Counted from the stretch's first letter, positions 37,051-50,200 are shown. The stretch: DNA of 64,000 bases from Sclerurus mexicanus (GCA_013396755.1 VWZF01002534.1:1288764-1352763); one strand, 5' to 3'. Numbers and translations: made by a program. The notes: generated from the sequence alone by a model not told the origin.

Positions 37051-40000
37051 GGGGAATCCAGAGCATGGTGGGTGTTCCTTGTTTTGATCAAGTGCCTCCC
37101 CTGGGTGCGACTCCCTCACCACTTTAGGAGACTGAGCAATACAGATGTTAATTCTGTGACTAAATGTGTCCTTTGTGGTGTCACTGGGGAGCAAAACTGG
37201 CCACAGCTCAACAAGCACAGATCAGAATTGTCCCATATCCAAATGACATCCTTGCTTACATAAAGGCAGGGAACGGGAAGAAAATTCAAACACTTTGGTG
37301 AGAGGAGGCAGAAAAAAATCTATTATAGCTTTTATTGTAAACACACTGAGCCCTGCTCAAGGAAATATAAGCACTTGCTCTCCCACTTAACACGGGAGAC
37401 ATCTGCTCTACCCATGTGGCAGTGGCAGGCACAGCAGCGCTGTCTGACAGTTCCAGCTCTCTCATCCATCATTCCATTCATGTGTCACACTCACTTAGTC
37501 ATTAGCATTCTGCCGAGCTCACACACTGGAGCTCCACTTATGCGAGGGGTTTATCATTTACCAAGTTGCAGCCCAAAAAACCATTAGTGGAGATGAAGAA
37601 AATAACATTTCCATGCAGAAACAATGAGCTGTACCCGTAACAGCCATGTAGGAAAATTCCCCTTGACAAGCTGCTGCTTGAGCTTCATAAGCATCTTGTA
37701 ATCAAGCCTGCAGAGCACTGTCTGGCTCTTAACTTGCTGCTGAAGGACAGGTTGTTGTTAGTTCATTTCAAAGCCTTATTTCAGCACCAATTTGTCTTAT
37801 CATGCTGATGATAATGAAGACTAGCAGGACATGCCCATTTTAGCTCTTTGAGCAGCTTCAGAAACTTGTTCAGTGTTTCAAATCAGAAGGTTTTTTTTTT
37901 TAATTTCAGACTTGCTGCTTCTTTCCCACCCTGCATTTCTGTATCAGGGTGATGTCAGTTATGAACCCCAAACTACAAATCTCTGCCGCGTGCCAAGTCA
38001 CTTCATGCAGCAAAGACTACCATTAAATAGCACAATTAAATAATAAACGTGTATAGCTTTTGACTGATTTACCCTTATTTCTATATCCTTATTTCTACCC
38101 TTTACCTGCTGAAATGCCCTTTATTTCTGCCAGCACTAAAAAGAGGGAAAGCTTCTGCCTCTTGCTCCCCCATAACGTAGAGAACTTGCTCAAGGCAAAA
38201 GACTCCCAAGCACCTGTTGAGGGTCCGATCTGAGCTTACCCTGACCGTGACAAGTGGGCTCAGGAGCCCAGAACGGGAGAGCTGCCTGACTCTGAGCCCA
38301 GGAACATCTCTGGCAAACAGATGCCCTCACAGCCCCGAGGAGAGCCCCTGCCTGCACAGCCCTGAGCACCCAGAAGAGGGACCAGCCTTCCTTTTGCTTC
38401 CCGATGCCTCAGCCTGACACCCCTGAAAGGAAGGACTGCGTTACATTCATGTTCTTTGCTTCAGACTCCGTTTGATTTCCACCAGAATGCCAATAAAGTG
38501 CCATTTTCAAGCAACATCCAACGTCTATACCTCCCACCCACATAAAACGTGTTAGGATGCCATTTATCTGAGGGACAATCTATAGGGAGGGAGAAATTCT
38601 GTCTAGTTCATGTTTCCCAGGAAGGCAATACCACTCCAGAGGCAGGAGGATAATTATGCATTCCTGCTGCAGGTCTAATAAATAAGAGCAGCAGAGACAA
38701 GCACAGCCTGGATGAAGGGTCTGCCAGTGGTTTATGAGAAAACATGCTCTGCACTGGGTGACAACATGGCCTGGGAGGGGACACTGGACAACTCAGAGCT
38801 GGGAGAAAAATCATTTGGCAGAAATTGAAAAGCAAAGTCTATTTATGTGCCTGTCTTTCAACAGAGAGTCTGGGATGCCAAAAGCATTGTTTTACCTTTG
38901 GTTTGCTTCTTCACTTGAGAAACAGGTCCTCTAATTCTGCACCTAAACCATCTAGTTCCTTGCTAGATAATTAAATTGGAAGTACAGCAGGAATCAAAAT
39001 CTGTAGAAAACACTCATTTGAACACTTGAGAACGGGGCCAGGAGAAAGGATTCATTTTGCAATTAAGGCACAGGGTGTGGACATCTGATCCAGGCTGAGC
39101 TGAAAGCCTGAATGCAAAGAGGATGAAAACATATTCAACTCAAAAATCCTCAGCTGGAGAAGGGATGGAAATGTACCTGGACCTCAGCAGTTCTGCCAGA
39201 AGAGACAAATCCTCTCCTCTGCCTTTCCCTCCACCTTGAAGAGGCCATTTCTGCAGAGGAGATTGTGTCTTGGCTCCACAGGAGATTAGCTCAAACTGTG
39301 CAGCTACTTTATTTACTTATTTCAAACACAACCATTCAGAAATATATGAAACCGAAGCTTCTGAATATTTCACCTGCTAAAGAATAACTTCTCCCTGGAA
39401 GCTGAAAGCCTGTCTTGTTCACACATTCCAGCAGTGAGAACCAGCAATTTGATGGTTCAACAAGTTGACTGCAAGAGCTTTTGATTTTGTTGTACTCTCT
39501 CCACTCCACCAAAAAATGCCTGAGCTTCAAATGCCTTCTAGAGGTTAAAAAACAAACTCACCTGTTTCCTCTCAAAAGCAAAGCACTCACTTTATTGCAC
39601 AAAGCAGAGAGAAGGGAAGTTCAGAAAGCTCCTGTGGGTCAAATGTCAGCTCTCTTTGGCTTTTCTCCTCCTGCTTTAAGTTCTCCAAGCAGGGATCAAT
39701 ATTTGTTGAAAAACCCAGGCCCGAGTAGGTGACTTACAGATGGAGTTTCATTAATTGAATCCCTCTGTGCCCCTTCCTGCTTATTAGTTCTGATGAAATC
39801 TTAGAGGTTGGCTGAGCCTTGAGTTTTGCGTGTGTTGTTTCCAAGGCTCACGTAACTTTGTGTTCTCTGCAGAAATGACACTCCTAATTAGCGCAGCAAG
39901 TAATCACATGAGCTTAGAAGGTGCCTCCTGGTCATCTCTTCACAGCTGATATTTGATGGCCCGGCTTGAGCAGTGTCAGAGACCACCAGGAAACTCCTCA

Positions 40001-43000
40001 GGGTTCCGAGGGAAAAAAGCCTTGCACAGTGCACTTGCTCAGTGACTCAGAGTGTCAAGAGATGGCCATTATTGCCCTGGAGATTTAGTGCTCAGGTCAA
40101 ACCAAATTACTTTCCCTCTTCCCAAGCTCTTTCCTGGCTGTGTTTTTAATCCCTGCCCTTCTCTCACATTCTCCTGCCCTCTCTGCTATTTTGCAGTGAT
40201 TATGGGCTCACACAGGGGACAAAAGGAGTCCCTTTGGTCAGTGGAAAGCCCGAAACTGGGGCAGAACATCTCAAAATCAGGCTAAAGGTACCCGCCGTTC
40301 TAGGAAACGATTCTGCATTCTCCACAGGCACATAAACTCAGACCTAAAAATAAAAGCAGGAGCCATTTGTTCTGTGGCACAGATGTGATTATTTCCAGGT
40401 GATAAAAAGCCTTTCTCTGACACAGCAGCTTTTATTTTTATTATTTATATAAGTACAGCACTGCATCGCCCAGAGAAAACAAGCAGTAAAAATGCAAGAC
40501 AACAGGATTTTTATAAGGCATTTATAGCAAAATCTAACTCAACCTTACACTTCAAGTACTTCACAGGAAGATATCGCACACAACTAACACTTTAAATACC
40601 AGTTGTCTCTTTGCAAAAGCCTGGGACTGCCACACTGAAAATCCAGACTGAAGGGAACAGTCTCCCTTGTTTTCAGGTTCAAAAACAACCACCCCTCTTC
40701 ATTTTTATAAATATACAGGGAGATATTCGTGGAATGAAGGAACCTGGGGGATTGTTACCATAGGAGAGAGAGCCTCAAAACAAAGACTTTGTTCAACCTC
40801 TGGGAACAGAATGCATAAAACACATGTTGAGGTGCAGTTTTCTGATCGCTTTTGTGACTGTCCTACAATTATTCAAATTAATAAATCCTATTAATGGTGA
40901 AAGGATAGGTTTATTCCCCATCAGCATCTGGGAGCACACATATATCAGAGAAAACATCCCAGAAACCTCCAATGCTGCCAAGGTCCCAGCTGCTCTTTTA
41001 GGGATGAAATGGTAGAAAAATCCCTATTTAATTTAGTGGGAGAGACAAAGGAAAAATGGTGATACATCAAAACTTAGAGCCAATTGAAGAAACAGGTTAA
41101 AGGATGGCATGGAAGTGCTTGAAGGCCTCCAGTGCAAACACAAACAGCAACATCCCCAGTCCAGCTTTGAGAAGTCCTGGGGACTAGAAAAGTGCACCTG
41201 CATTTCTGACTTTGCCACTGATGCATTTTCAATATTCCAGCAGAAAACTTTCACCTTGTAAGGCAGCCACAAAGCCAGGCAGACAGTGTAAAACATAAAG
41301 AAACCTCCTGAGAATGCTGAACCCGGGAACTTCCACCGGGAGAACAACAAAACTGAACCACATTTCAGAGAATTCCTCTACCGAGTTGTGACGAATATCG
41401 AAACCTTCTTTTCACAAAAAACATTTCTGTGTTATTGCACAAAACCAAGAAACAAATTGACTTCTAGTCATCAGAGTAGGAAGGTTCTGGAGCGCCCTCC
41501 TGGCAGAATTAGTGGGGACAGGAAACCCAAGTCTGGTCAGAGTATTTCATGAACGTGATTATTTCATATGACAGGGAAATTACTCATTATAGAGAAGGTG
41601 ATTTAGGTGCAGAGAGCACAGCTTATTTCTGTCCCCCACCCCGAGTCCACTGACACATTATTATTCCTTTCTTACTAATTGATCCAGGGAGACAACACAA
41701 TGGAACACCAAAAAAGAACAAAGGCACACGCCCAAACCCACGAACCGTCTGCATTTGTGAAACAGCCCCTGTACCCAAGGCCAGGAAAAGCCGGGAACAG
41801 GCACCCAAGTGGAACTCTGCGCAAACAACACAACCAGAGCAGCTCAAACAAAATTCCCACCGGGAGCTGGAAAGTCTTGGAGCTCAACATGCCCAGGGGG
41901 ATTTTGTTTTAGGCAATTAGCAAGAGAAAGGCAAACTCTACAGAGCTGGATGAGAAGAACCACAGGGCTTGCTGCACATTTTAGTTCCAGTTATGCAATT
42001 ATTCCTCCAACTTAGCATTTTCTAGGCTCTTTCTGTTGCAATCCCATTACCCACTCTGCAAAAAACCCACATTAAAAATAAAGGAGAACACCACGCGTGT
42101 TCTTCCCCTCCCTCAAACTCACAGTTGTGCCCCAGCCAGCAGTACTCTGCACTCTCCCAAGAGCTGTGACCCTGGAGACACAGCAAAGAGAGCCCAAGGG
42201 CCCCATCAAGCCCATCAGGACACCCTGCAGGTGCCCCTGACCAGCACAGCTCCCCCTCATCCCAACAATCACAGCCCACCCTGGCTATGGTGTTCCCCAG
42301 TCCACTCAGAGCACTTCTAGGCGACTTCATTAAGCAGACATCATTAAACAGCACTTTAATTACCAGGCTGATTAAGACAAAGGCATGCCCAGCTTTCAAG
42401 CCCCAAAATTGCGAATAAAAGCAAAGGACCCCTGGCAGTTCCCACAGCCCCTTTTGTCCTCACCCCACTGATCGCCCTCCCGGTGGGGAGGGGTTTGAGG
42501 ACAAATTGGCAATAGTATAACTCCAATGAAGCTCAGGAGAAAAAGAACTGTTCCTTTTTTTAAATGTGCAGATATGACTTCAGCAATGCTTCAGAAACAG
42601 TTTTCGAATTCAACTCTAAGCCAGAAACTGTAACAATACATCTTAGTACTAAATGTGAAACTCTGGGTCCTGCTGCCAAATAAATCTCCAGCAGTACAGA
42701 GTCCTCCAGGACTGTCTCCTCTTCCACCTCCAAGGTTTTTCCATCACATGCTGCCTTAGGCCCAGCTCTTCAGTAGCTTTTCCCACCTCTCTCCACCTCC
42801 TCCCTTCCAACCCTATTGTTCAGTTATTTGCTAAATCACTTTTGTCAAGATAATTGGCCTTCCCTGAGCCTGATGCACCAATTTAAGGTGAAAAGGGACA
42901 TATTTACCTTCTCACACAGAGCCACTGAACCAATTCCCCTCCTGGCAGCCTAAATCTAATAAAAAAATACACTTAAACACACTTCTTCCACCTTTTTCTG

Positions 43001-43230
43001 TTCCCTACCCTGATCATCTCACAGGTATTGTGATGGAAGCACAACATGCTTATCTTTTTCTAAGATATTACAGCATTTCAACAACAGCAGATTTATTTAA
43101 CATTAACTTCATCCTGTGACCTAAAAAAAAGCTGTTTTCTGAGATGACTCACGAAGCTTTACTGGCACTTTTTTCATAAAGAAAGGGAAGGCAAAAACAA
43201 ACAGACATCTGTGGGTTACAAGGAACTCAT
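37051..43230. other. Unique noncoding DNA
   Basis: No supported gene. A 14-bp imperfect direct repeat (ccttatttctatat / ccttatttctaccc) lies at 38073-38100. The part at 37640-37850 is non-repetitive and AT-rich and may be regulatory. The stretch at 41700-42420 is more GC-rich, and its open frames of up to 125 codons on the two strands overlap and are not recognisable. Confidence 0.55.
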
Positions 43231-43337
43231 GTCTTTGAGCTCCAGGAGCACTTGGATGATCCTCTGGGAACAGGGTGGGATTTTTGGGGTGTCTGGGCAG
43301 GGCCAGGGGTTGGACTGGATGGTCTATGACTCTATAA
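43231..43337 (+). mobile_element. CR1 LINE 3' fragment, second subfamily
   Basis: About 105 bp in plus orientation follow a different CR1 subfamily from the copy 360 bp downstream: 'gagcacttggatgatcctct', 'ggatttttggggtgtctggg', 'cagggccaggggttggactg', 'gatggtctatgactctataa'. The usual block between 'gatgatcct' and the terminal 'attctatga' (gggtcccttccaactc) appears to be deleted, because the copy goes straight from 'ggactggatggt' to 'ctatgactctata'. The copy is 5' truncated and noncoding. Confidence 0.8.
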
Positions 43338-43699
43338 AAGTGGATGTACTTTTATCCTTGTTCGTGTATTTGCTGGGAGCAAAATCAAAGCAGCTACAAA
43401 AAAACCTTCGATGCAGAAGGATGGAGAGACATGAGAGCACAAATCCCGGGCTTTCACGAATATTTGCTGATAATGCCAATGGCTTTGGGCTCCCTAGGTG
43501 AGCTTAAAAAACACCAGTAAGCTCAGACCATCATCAGCTGGAGCAAGACTAAATCAATGCAGGTAAACATCCTCAGAAGGTTCCTTTCCTCCTCCCACTG
43601 CCAGGAAAAAAAAAAACCAAACACATTTGTTTGAGAAAAAGGCAAGAAATACCAAGTCACGTGGAATTTTTATCCACCTGCATCCACACAGAAAACACT
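43338..43699. other. Unique DNA between two CR1 copies
   Basis: No gene is seen. A run of 11 A lies at 43606-43616. A short miR-30-like string at about 43562 was examined and rejected. Confidence 0.5.
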
Positions 43700-43923
43700 G
43701 AGGATTTCAAACTGAAAGGAGAAATTTAGGTTGGATAGGCAGAAAGAATCCCTCCCTGGGAGGGTGGGCAGGCCCTGGCACAGGGTGCCCAGAGAAGCTG
43801 TGGCTGCCCCAGCCCTGGAAGTGCCCAAGGCCAGGTTGGACAGGGCTTGGAGCAACCTGAGCTGGTGGAAGAAGGACTTGGAATTCTATCATCTTCCACC
43901 CCAAAGCAATCTGTGAGTCTGTG
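43700..43923 (+). mobile_element. CR1 LINE 3' fragment
   Basis: One of the two longest CR1 pieces here, about 224 bp in plus orientation. Blocks in order are 'aactgaaaggagaaatttag', 'tccctccctgggagggtggg', 'ccctggcacagggtgcccag', 'agaagctgtggctgcccc', 'cagggcttggagcaacctga' and 'gctggtggaag'. The terminal part is decayed ('atcatcttccaccccaaagc', 'gagtctgtga'). The minus-strand frames that run from here into the minisatellite are composites of two repeats and not genes. Confidence 0.93.
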
Positions 43924-44135
43924 ACCCCAAAGCTCAATGTTTTGGGCACGGGGGCGGCAGCAAAACAACCAAGAGGTTCCAGCTTTGAGTCCCCCCAGAG
44001 CTCCAAGCGTGGAAACCGAGGCATCATGTGGAGGGACTGCTGTGCTTCCAGCCCCGTTCCCTGGGGTTTCAGCTGGAAAAACCCACCAGCAATGGAAAGC
44101 CGAGGTGTCCGGCTGGAGTTTTCCCTTCTGTGCAC
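43924..44135. other. Short GC-richer spacer before the minisatellite
   Basis: This is unique sequence with several CpGs and no recognised gene. The last bases before the array (tgcac) show no target-site duplication or other junction with the CR1 copy upstream. Confidence 0.5.
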
Positions 44136-44247
44136 AAGAAGGGGACAACAAGAAGGGGACAACAAGAAGGGGACAACAAGAAGGGGACAACAAGAAGGGG
44201 ACAACAAGAAGGGGACAACAAGAAGGGGACAACAAGAAGGGGACAAC
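44136..44247 (+). repeat. 14-bp minisatellite, 8 copies
   Basis: The unit aagaaggggacaac is repeated eight times head to tail with essentially no variation; GGGG runs start at 44141, 44155, 44169, 44183, 44197, 44211, 44225 and 44239. The uniformity suggests recent or ongoing expansion and makes length variation between individuals likely. Since 14 is not a multiple of three and the unit has no stop in any register, all six frames are open; the plus strand reads as a 14-residue repeat KKGTTRRGQQEGDN and the minus strand as SPSCCPLLVVPFLL. One lone related piece (ggggacaacaggcagg) lies at 44365-44380. Open frames of up to 194 codons here result from this repeat. Confidence 0.97.
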
Positions 44248-47200
44248 CAGCTGTGTGCAGGGGAATTGGTGTGGCAGTTTCCTGGCAACTCACAGCAGGA
44301 AAGGTTTCACATCCAACATCAGCAGCTCTGTCGGAGGAGCTCAAACGTGCCCGTTTTCATCGCTGGGGACAACAGGCAGGAGCTGCTCCGTAGGAACGGG
44401 AGGTGGAGAACTTCCAAAGCACGTGTCCAAGGGGAGCCCTGGTGGCACTTCCATGTGCAACAGAGTATGAAACTCAAAGAGCAAAGTGAACTCCCTGACA
44501 TTTGAGTCCGGGCTCAGAATCCCCCAAGCCAAGCAAAGAAAGGATTGTTCAAATAGCACATATGCTTTTTAATTAAAAAGACCAGTGTAACCGGAGGGAG
44601 GAAAAGGGCTTTGCTAAGATGAGGCGGGTTGTGGCGAGGGGCAGGTCTGAGTGGCCTCTCTTCCAGGCAGCAAATAAGAGCAAGACACCTCAAAATGCCA
44701 TTTAGAATCATCAGCTGGCGAGGAACTGAGCTGGAGATGCTAAATATTTTCAGCAACAATTTCTGAAGAGAAAACTGCACCACTGAAACCAAAATATTGT
44801 ATTTTTTTTTTGTTTGGTTTGTATTTTTGCCTTGTTTGTATTTTCTACTGGAGGAAAAAAAACCTCCAACAACACACAAAAAGGAAGAGAATAAATGAAA
44901 GGTTTCATTTTAACCCAAGTCAGTATATTTCTTTTTACTGAATTGATCTGGACAGCTTTGCTTTCAATCCACTTTAATTGAAAATATGAAAATGAAATAT
45001 TGCGGGGGGGGTTTTTCCCCCCTCATAAATAATTCCAATTTGATGGTCTGCAAAAGACTGGAAGGTTTCAGCTTTTCTTGTTCGGGCTGTATATGAACCA
45101 AATATTTCTATGATGTAAATGTCAAGTTTCATTTAAAGCAAAATACATCCTGAAGAGCTGCAAAACCAGCACAAAAAAGTACAAAAAATTCACTGTGATG
45201 GCAACTCTTGGCCAGGAGCTGTTTCCAAGAGAGCAAAACAACACCACTTCACAACATCCTATTTTGAGATGAAAAATACACCTGTTTCCGTGGTCCTTGA
45301 CAACGTCCTGAAGGAGAAGCAAGACAGAATAAAAACGTGGGTTAATCCACAGCGAAAGATGAGCAGCTGTGACAACAGAGCACGGAAGGGACGTGGTATT
45401 TTCTCGGTCAGGACATTGAACTTCCCAGGGAAAATAAACCACCAAAGTCTTTATTTCAGACTCATAAAGGTACCAGTGCTCAGGAAACAAAGCTCCTGAT
45501 AAGGTGCAGATCGATTCCTTCAAAGATAATTAAGAGAAGTGGCCACCTTAATCTTGTGCTTTCGCTGCTGGTTACCAAAGTATTTGTTTATAAATAGATG
45601 CTTTGCTCTCTAATTAATTTGGCTGCTCAGGCCTCTTGCCTAATTTTATTGTAGGAGCTCATTGGCATTTATTTAGTAAATCCCCATTTTATGAGTTTTA
45701 CACCTACATATCAACCCCAGCTAAATCTTTGGGCCAAGGAGCAAACTTGTTGAGAACAATCAATTTAAGAAATGCCAAAAGGAAAGAATGGTTTCCATTC
45801 AGGTGACGCAGAGAAAGTTCTGTATTTTCAGGATTGGCATTTTCTATAAAGACATCTGCACAAAGGAAACAGAAGAAAGCCAACAACTTCCTCAGAACAG
45901 ATCCCATTATTTCCCAGCTATTTCCCTAATCCTAAGATGCTTGTCTGCAGTTTAAAACCATTGTTCATTCGCCTCACTCGCATGAAAAAAAAGTATTTAA
46001 AATTTAAAAACCCATCTCTACCTTGCTGTGAAATTCAGGATCCCCTGTTATTTTTCAAAGGCACTTCTGTGTCATCTTTATGAGGACTCCAGAGAAAATT
46101 TACTATACTGGGCAGTGACTGAAGTCTGCAAAAAACCCTCTAAAAAAGGGAAAGATTTAGCACTCTGTCAGACTGACAAATCTTCTTTAAAAGAAGTCCT
46201 CACTGCACAAAGATTTAGGGCATAATCCAGTATCATTGGAAAGTCAAATCTGTAAGGTCAATAGCAAAGTCTGAAAATCTGCCTCGAAATGTGTTCACCT
46301 AAGCCGGGAAACAGCAGCACCAGGGTGGGATTCCAGCACTTCAGCACCTAAATATGCACTCGAGGCACTCATGGATCACACAGTGCCTTTCTGCTCCAGT
46401 CTCACGCACACTGGACTTGTCCTTTCTCGCTTTTCCTCTCCGCTGAGGGCACAGCGTTGTTGTGGAGGGAAGGGACAATCCCCCACCTTGTATAATTTCC
46501 CTTCTGCGGCATTTTGCCCGTGCCCTTTGTGATAGGTGACCCAGAGAAAGCAAGGGCTCCCCTGTCCCAGGGTATAGAACATTGGAAACATAATATTATG
46601 CCTCTTTTTGTGGCAGAAGTAATTCCTGCATTGCAGAACGACATCCCCAGGGAGGTGGCAGGTTGGGGACAGCAGAGCCTCAGTGAGGATGTGCCTGGCA
46701 GGAGACCTGCCCTGCCCCTGGAGCCCCAAACTCTCCGGCTGATTTCCCTGCAGGCGCTTCACTTGGAGTAAATAAAGCCCAGATTCAAAGCAAGGGACCG
46801 AATCAAGGCAGGGAGGAGGCCTGGGCTGCGCTCAGGGTCCAGAGGTGACACTGCACATCTGGGACTGCGTTGTCACTGCTCCTTTTCCTCATAATGACAT
46901 TGAACATGTTCTGCTCCTGTAGCTCCCAAATATTAAATGCCTTGAGATGTCCCTAGACTGGGCTCAGCCTGGCATGGACTGGGACGGCAGAGGCACCGCA
47001 GGTCCTCTGGCAGGTTCATAACTCAGATACCACAGAAATACTAAAACCAAGAGGAGCCAGGACATTCATCAGACTCTAAAACGAAGCTTAAGATGTGACT
47101 TTAAGCATTGAAATCCCCAAATTTCTGCTTTCCAGACTGTGCTGATAGTAAGCACGCTTTCCTGTGGCTTTAATTTACTTCCTAAACCCCAAGCAGAATA

Positions 47201-50200
47201 AAATAATTAAAAATCTAACGGCACCCAGCCAAATGAAGAAACAATCGTTTGCTAACTCTAGGGAGGCGTTCTTCTGGTGACAGAGCATCCAAAATGGCAT
47301 GCAACAATTCAGTAAAAACTCTGTGTACCACCACAAAACACACTGCCACATCAACATGATCTGTTAGACCAATAAAGGGGAAAAAAAACCCATAAAAATA
47401 CCTATTCTTTGTATCTATACACATAACATCTCCAAACAATGGTCCATCTAGGACAATAAAACACACAAGACCTGTTTTTGCAGTGAGTTTTTTGGGTACT
47501 TGCTGGAAAAGTCACTGTTTTCCTGCCCTCATTTGGAAGAATTTCTCCCATACAGAGAAAAAAAAGTGACTATATCACTGAAGTGCCGCTTCATCCTTTA
47601 CAAAACATGCTACACAAGTGGCTCAAAAAGGGGTTGTGACCATTTAATAAAGCTTGTCTGATGCAACACATTTCCCTTGGGCTTTTCTGGGATTCCCTAT
47701 GGCAACAAAAGGTCAGGGCTTTGTAGTCAAACAACATCTTGAATAAAAGCTGTGGGCCTCCAATAAGTTAGGACCACAAAGTTTCATCCATCATAGACAC
47801 AGTTACCAAATTTGCCTACTCCTAGTTGTAAGGCAAGCCATTCTTTTGAGATTTGCATCGGTTTTATATGTTAAAGGATTGAGGATTGCTGCCATTCCAG
47901 CCGGACGGGAAGAGCTGCAGAAGTCAAAGGAAATGTGAAAAAGGACAAAAGTATCCCTGCAGCAGCTTTAGCACAAAAGTTCTGTCAAATGATTTTTGAT
48001 GCTTGTGTTTCAGCTTTCCTCCCCTTTTCCCTCTTTTTTCGTAAAAGTCATGGCAAAAGCAAGACCACGCGTTCAGTTCCCGAGCTGAGAGCAAAATCTC
48101 ACCCTCGGGAGCTTAGTCAGGACCAAAAATAACTGCAGGATTATGCGGCAGAGTTCTGATTATTTCCTGTGTCGTGGGGACACTGATGGGAGCCGTTCAG
48201 ATGGTGGGCAAAGATGCGGTGCCTTGGCATCCACCCAGCTGGGAAAGAACCCTGCAGGCAAGGGCTACCAGGATCCCACAGCTCCTGCCATCACACATCA
48301 CACCCACATCTTAAGTCTTGCTGCTATAAAAAAAAAATCATAACACATTTTCTTTTTGCTCCATGAAAAAGTCTTCAGGAAACTTTCACCTGGAATGTCG
48401 ACAGGCACTTTCTGCTTCTGGAAACAATGGCAACTGCTTAAAATTTCCAACTACTTTGATTTTTGTTTGGGAACATTATTCTAGTGGATTTTTTTGGCAA
48501 AAGCACAAATTACACCGTAGTTTGTGTTTCAGCTGGTAACTAATGGCAGTGCGTTAGAGATTCCAGCAATTGTGCTCTGAGATGTGACTTGCACTCCTGA
48601 GCTCCTTTCCCCACCCCTTTTATTTTCAATATCCATTTCTGTGCCATCGGTAAAAGCTTTCATTGGGGCTAACAGAAAGTTAAATGAATTAAAAAGAAGG
48701 AAAGTTAACTGTCTGAGGGAGCCACGGAATAGGGTAACCTTGGGGCAGCCAAGTGTGGAGGCCAGCAAACCAATTAACCCCATCCAGGGGCTTGGAGCAA
48801 GGCTGGAGCCTGGGAAAACAAATGGATTGCTCCGCTTCTTCCAGGCATTCTCGCAGAGCTAAAATTAAGGCTGAATATGCATCCTTTCCCTCTGAGTAAA
48901 CTGAAGATGCTTTCACTCGCCACTTGGCTTTGAGATGTTGAATAAATAGTCTTGTGGAGGCCTTATTAAGGCAGGGAAATAATAGGTTACTCTCCAGACA
49001 GTTTAAGGAATGCTCTTCCCTAAGCTTCAGGAAGGAATATGTGAATGAGTTCCTACAAACACCTCTATAACATCCAGGAGGATTTTTCCTTTATCCTGAC
49101 AATAGGTAGAACAGTGGTCTTTAGATAATGAATGCCACTGAAGTAGATGTGACACATAAAACTTTATCCAGCACTCTGCAAGGCATTTCAGCTCAATTCT
49201 TACTTAAATTATTTAAATTCTACATTTTCTACCCTAAAAATAAACAGCTCTGGAGATGCATTAATGTGTGACATCCCAATCCAAGCTGAAACACACAAAA
49301 AACGTGTTTACCTCTCACCGCTGCAGGTTTGCAATACTGGCTTTTGCATTTCAAAATTAAAAATTAAGTTCTTATTCTAAAATAGCAAAATGGAAAATGA
49401 AGGTGTGATCAGAACCTCTCCCCACATCAGTTTTCCATTTAAAAAAACCCCAAATCACATGTCAGTGAAGTTTTCCTCTCCAGCATAACACCCCACCCCA
49501 AAAAGCCCCCCCAGCTTTTCCCAAAGGTTTCTTCCCTTCACTGTTATTTCCTGAGGCTCAGGTGACTTCGGCTCAAGTCTCTGCCTGGTGGGATGCCTCA
49601 ATAATTTGGACCCTGACAGAAGAAAAGAGACAGTGTTTACCTGCGATTACCAGCTACTGGTATTTGGCAAACTAATGCCCTTATTCCCCTGCATTTAGAG
49701 GAGAAAATAGCTGTGCCCATTGTGGAGAGGTGTAACTATCAGCAAATAATCACTTCCCATAGCTTGGAATATTGTTCTTATTCTGTACCATTTGCTCTTC
49801 GAACTGGGCTGAGAAATACAAGCAAAAACCAAATGATTTTGCTGCCAGAAAATGAAAGTTTCCGAGCTCGGCAAGACCCCTCCGTGAGTTACCAACTGCA
49901 CAGTTCAGGAAATAAAGCTTTTTGAGTTTTGCCATCCAAACGTCCAAGTGATGTGCACATTTGCAACCCACCATCTGTTGAGTGGTTGAGGACGGATCCC
50001 AGGCAGTTGAGAACTGCAGGAATTGCTCCTAACAGATGGGGACATTGTCTCTATTAGCCAGGCAGCATCTGTCCTGGCACCCCCCCTGCCTCCCGTGTCA
50101 CCCATGGGGTCCCCAGGGGGGCTCAGCAAGCCAGCAGCAGTGACAGCCCTCCCTGAGCTGCTCCTCTGCAGGGAGAAGCCTTGGGAAGGAGCGGAACGTG

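Noticed and set aside
41490..41510. CTCF-like gcgccctcctggcag
   Set aside because: The spacing within the core is off by one base relative to the consensus.
43558..43585. String resembling mature miR-30 (gtaaacatcctc)
   Set aside because: The match ends after about 12 nt and no complementary arm that could form a precursor hairpin lies within reach on either side.
43707..44505. Open frames up to 194 codons on both strands around 44 kb
   Set aside because: They come from the stop-free 14-bp minisatellite joined to CR1 and unique DNA; all six frames are open, so none is evidence of coding.
48079..48109. Interrupted hairpin cccgag ... ctcggg with inner gaga/tctc
   Set aside because: The stems are six and four pairs only, within the range expected by chance.
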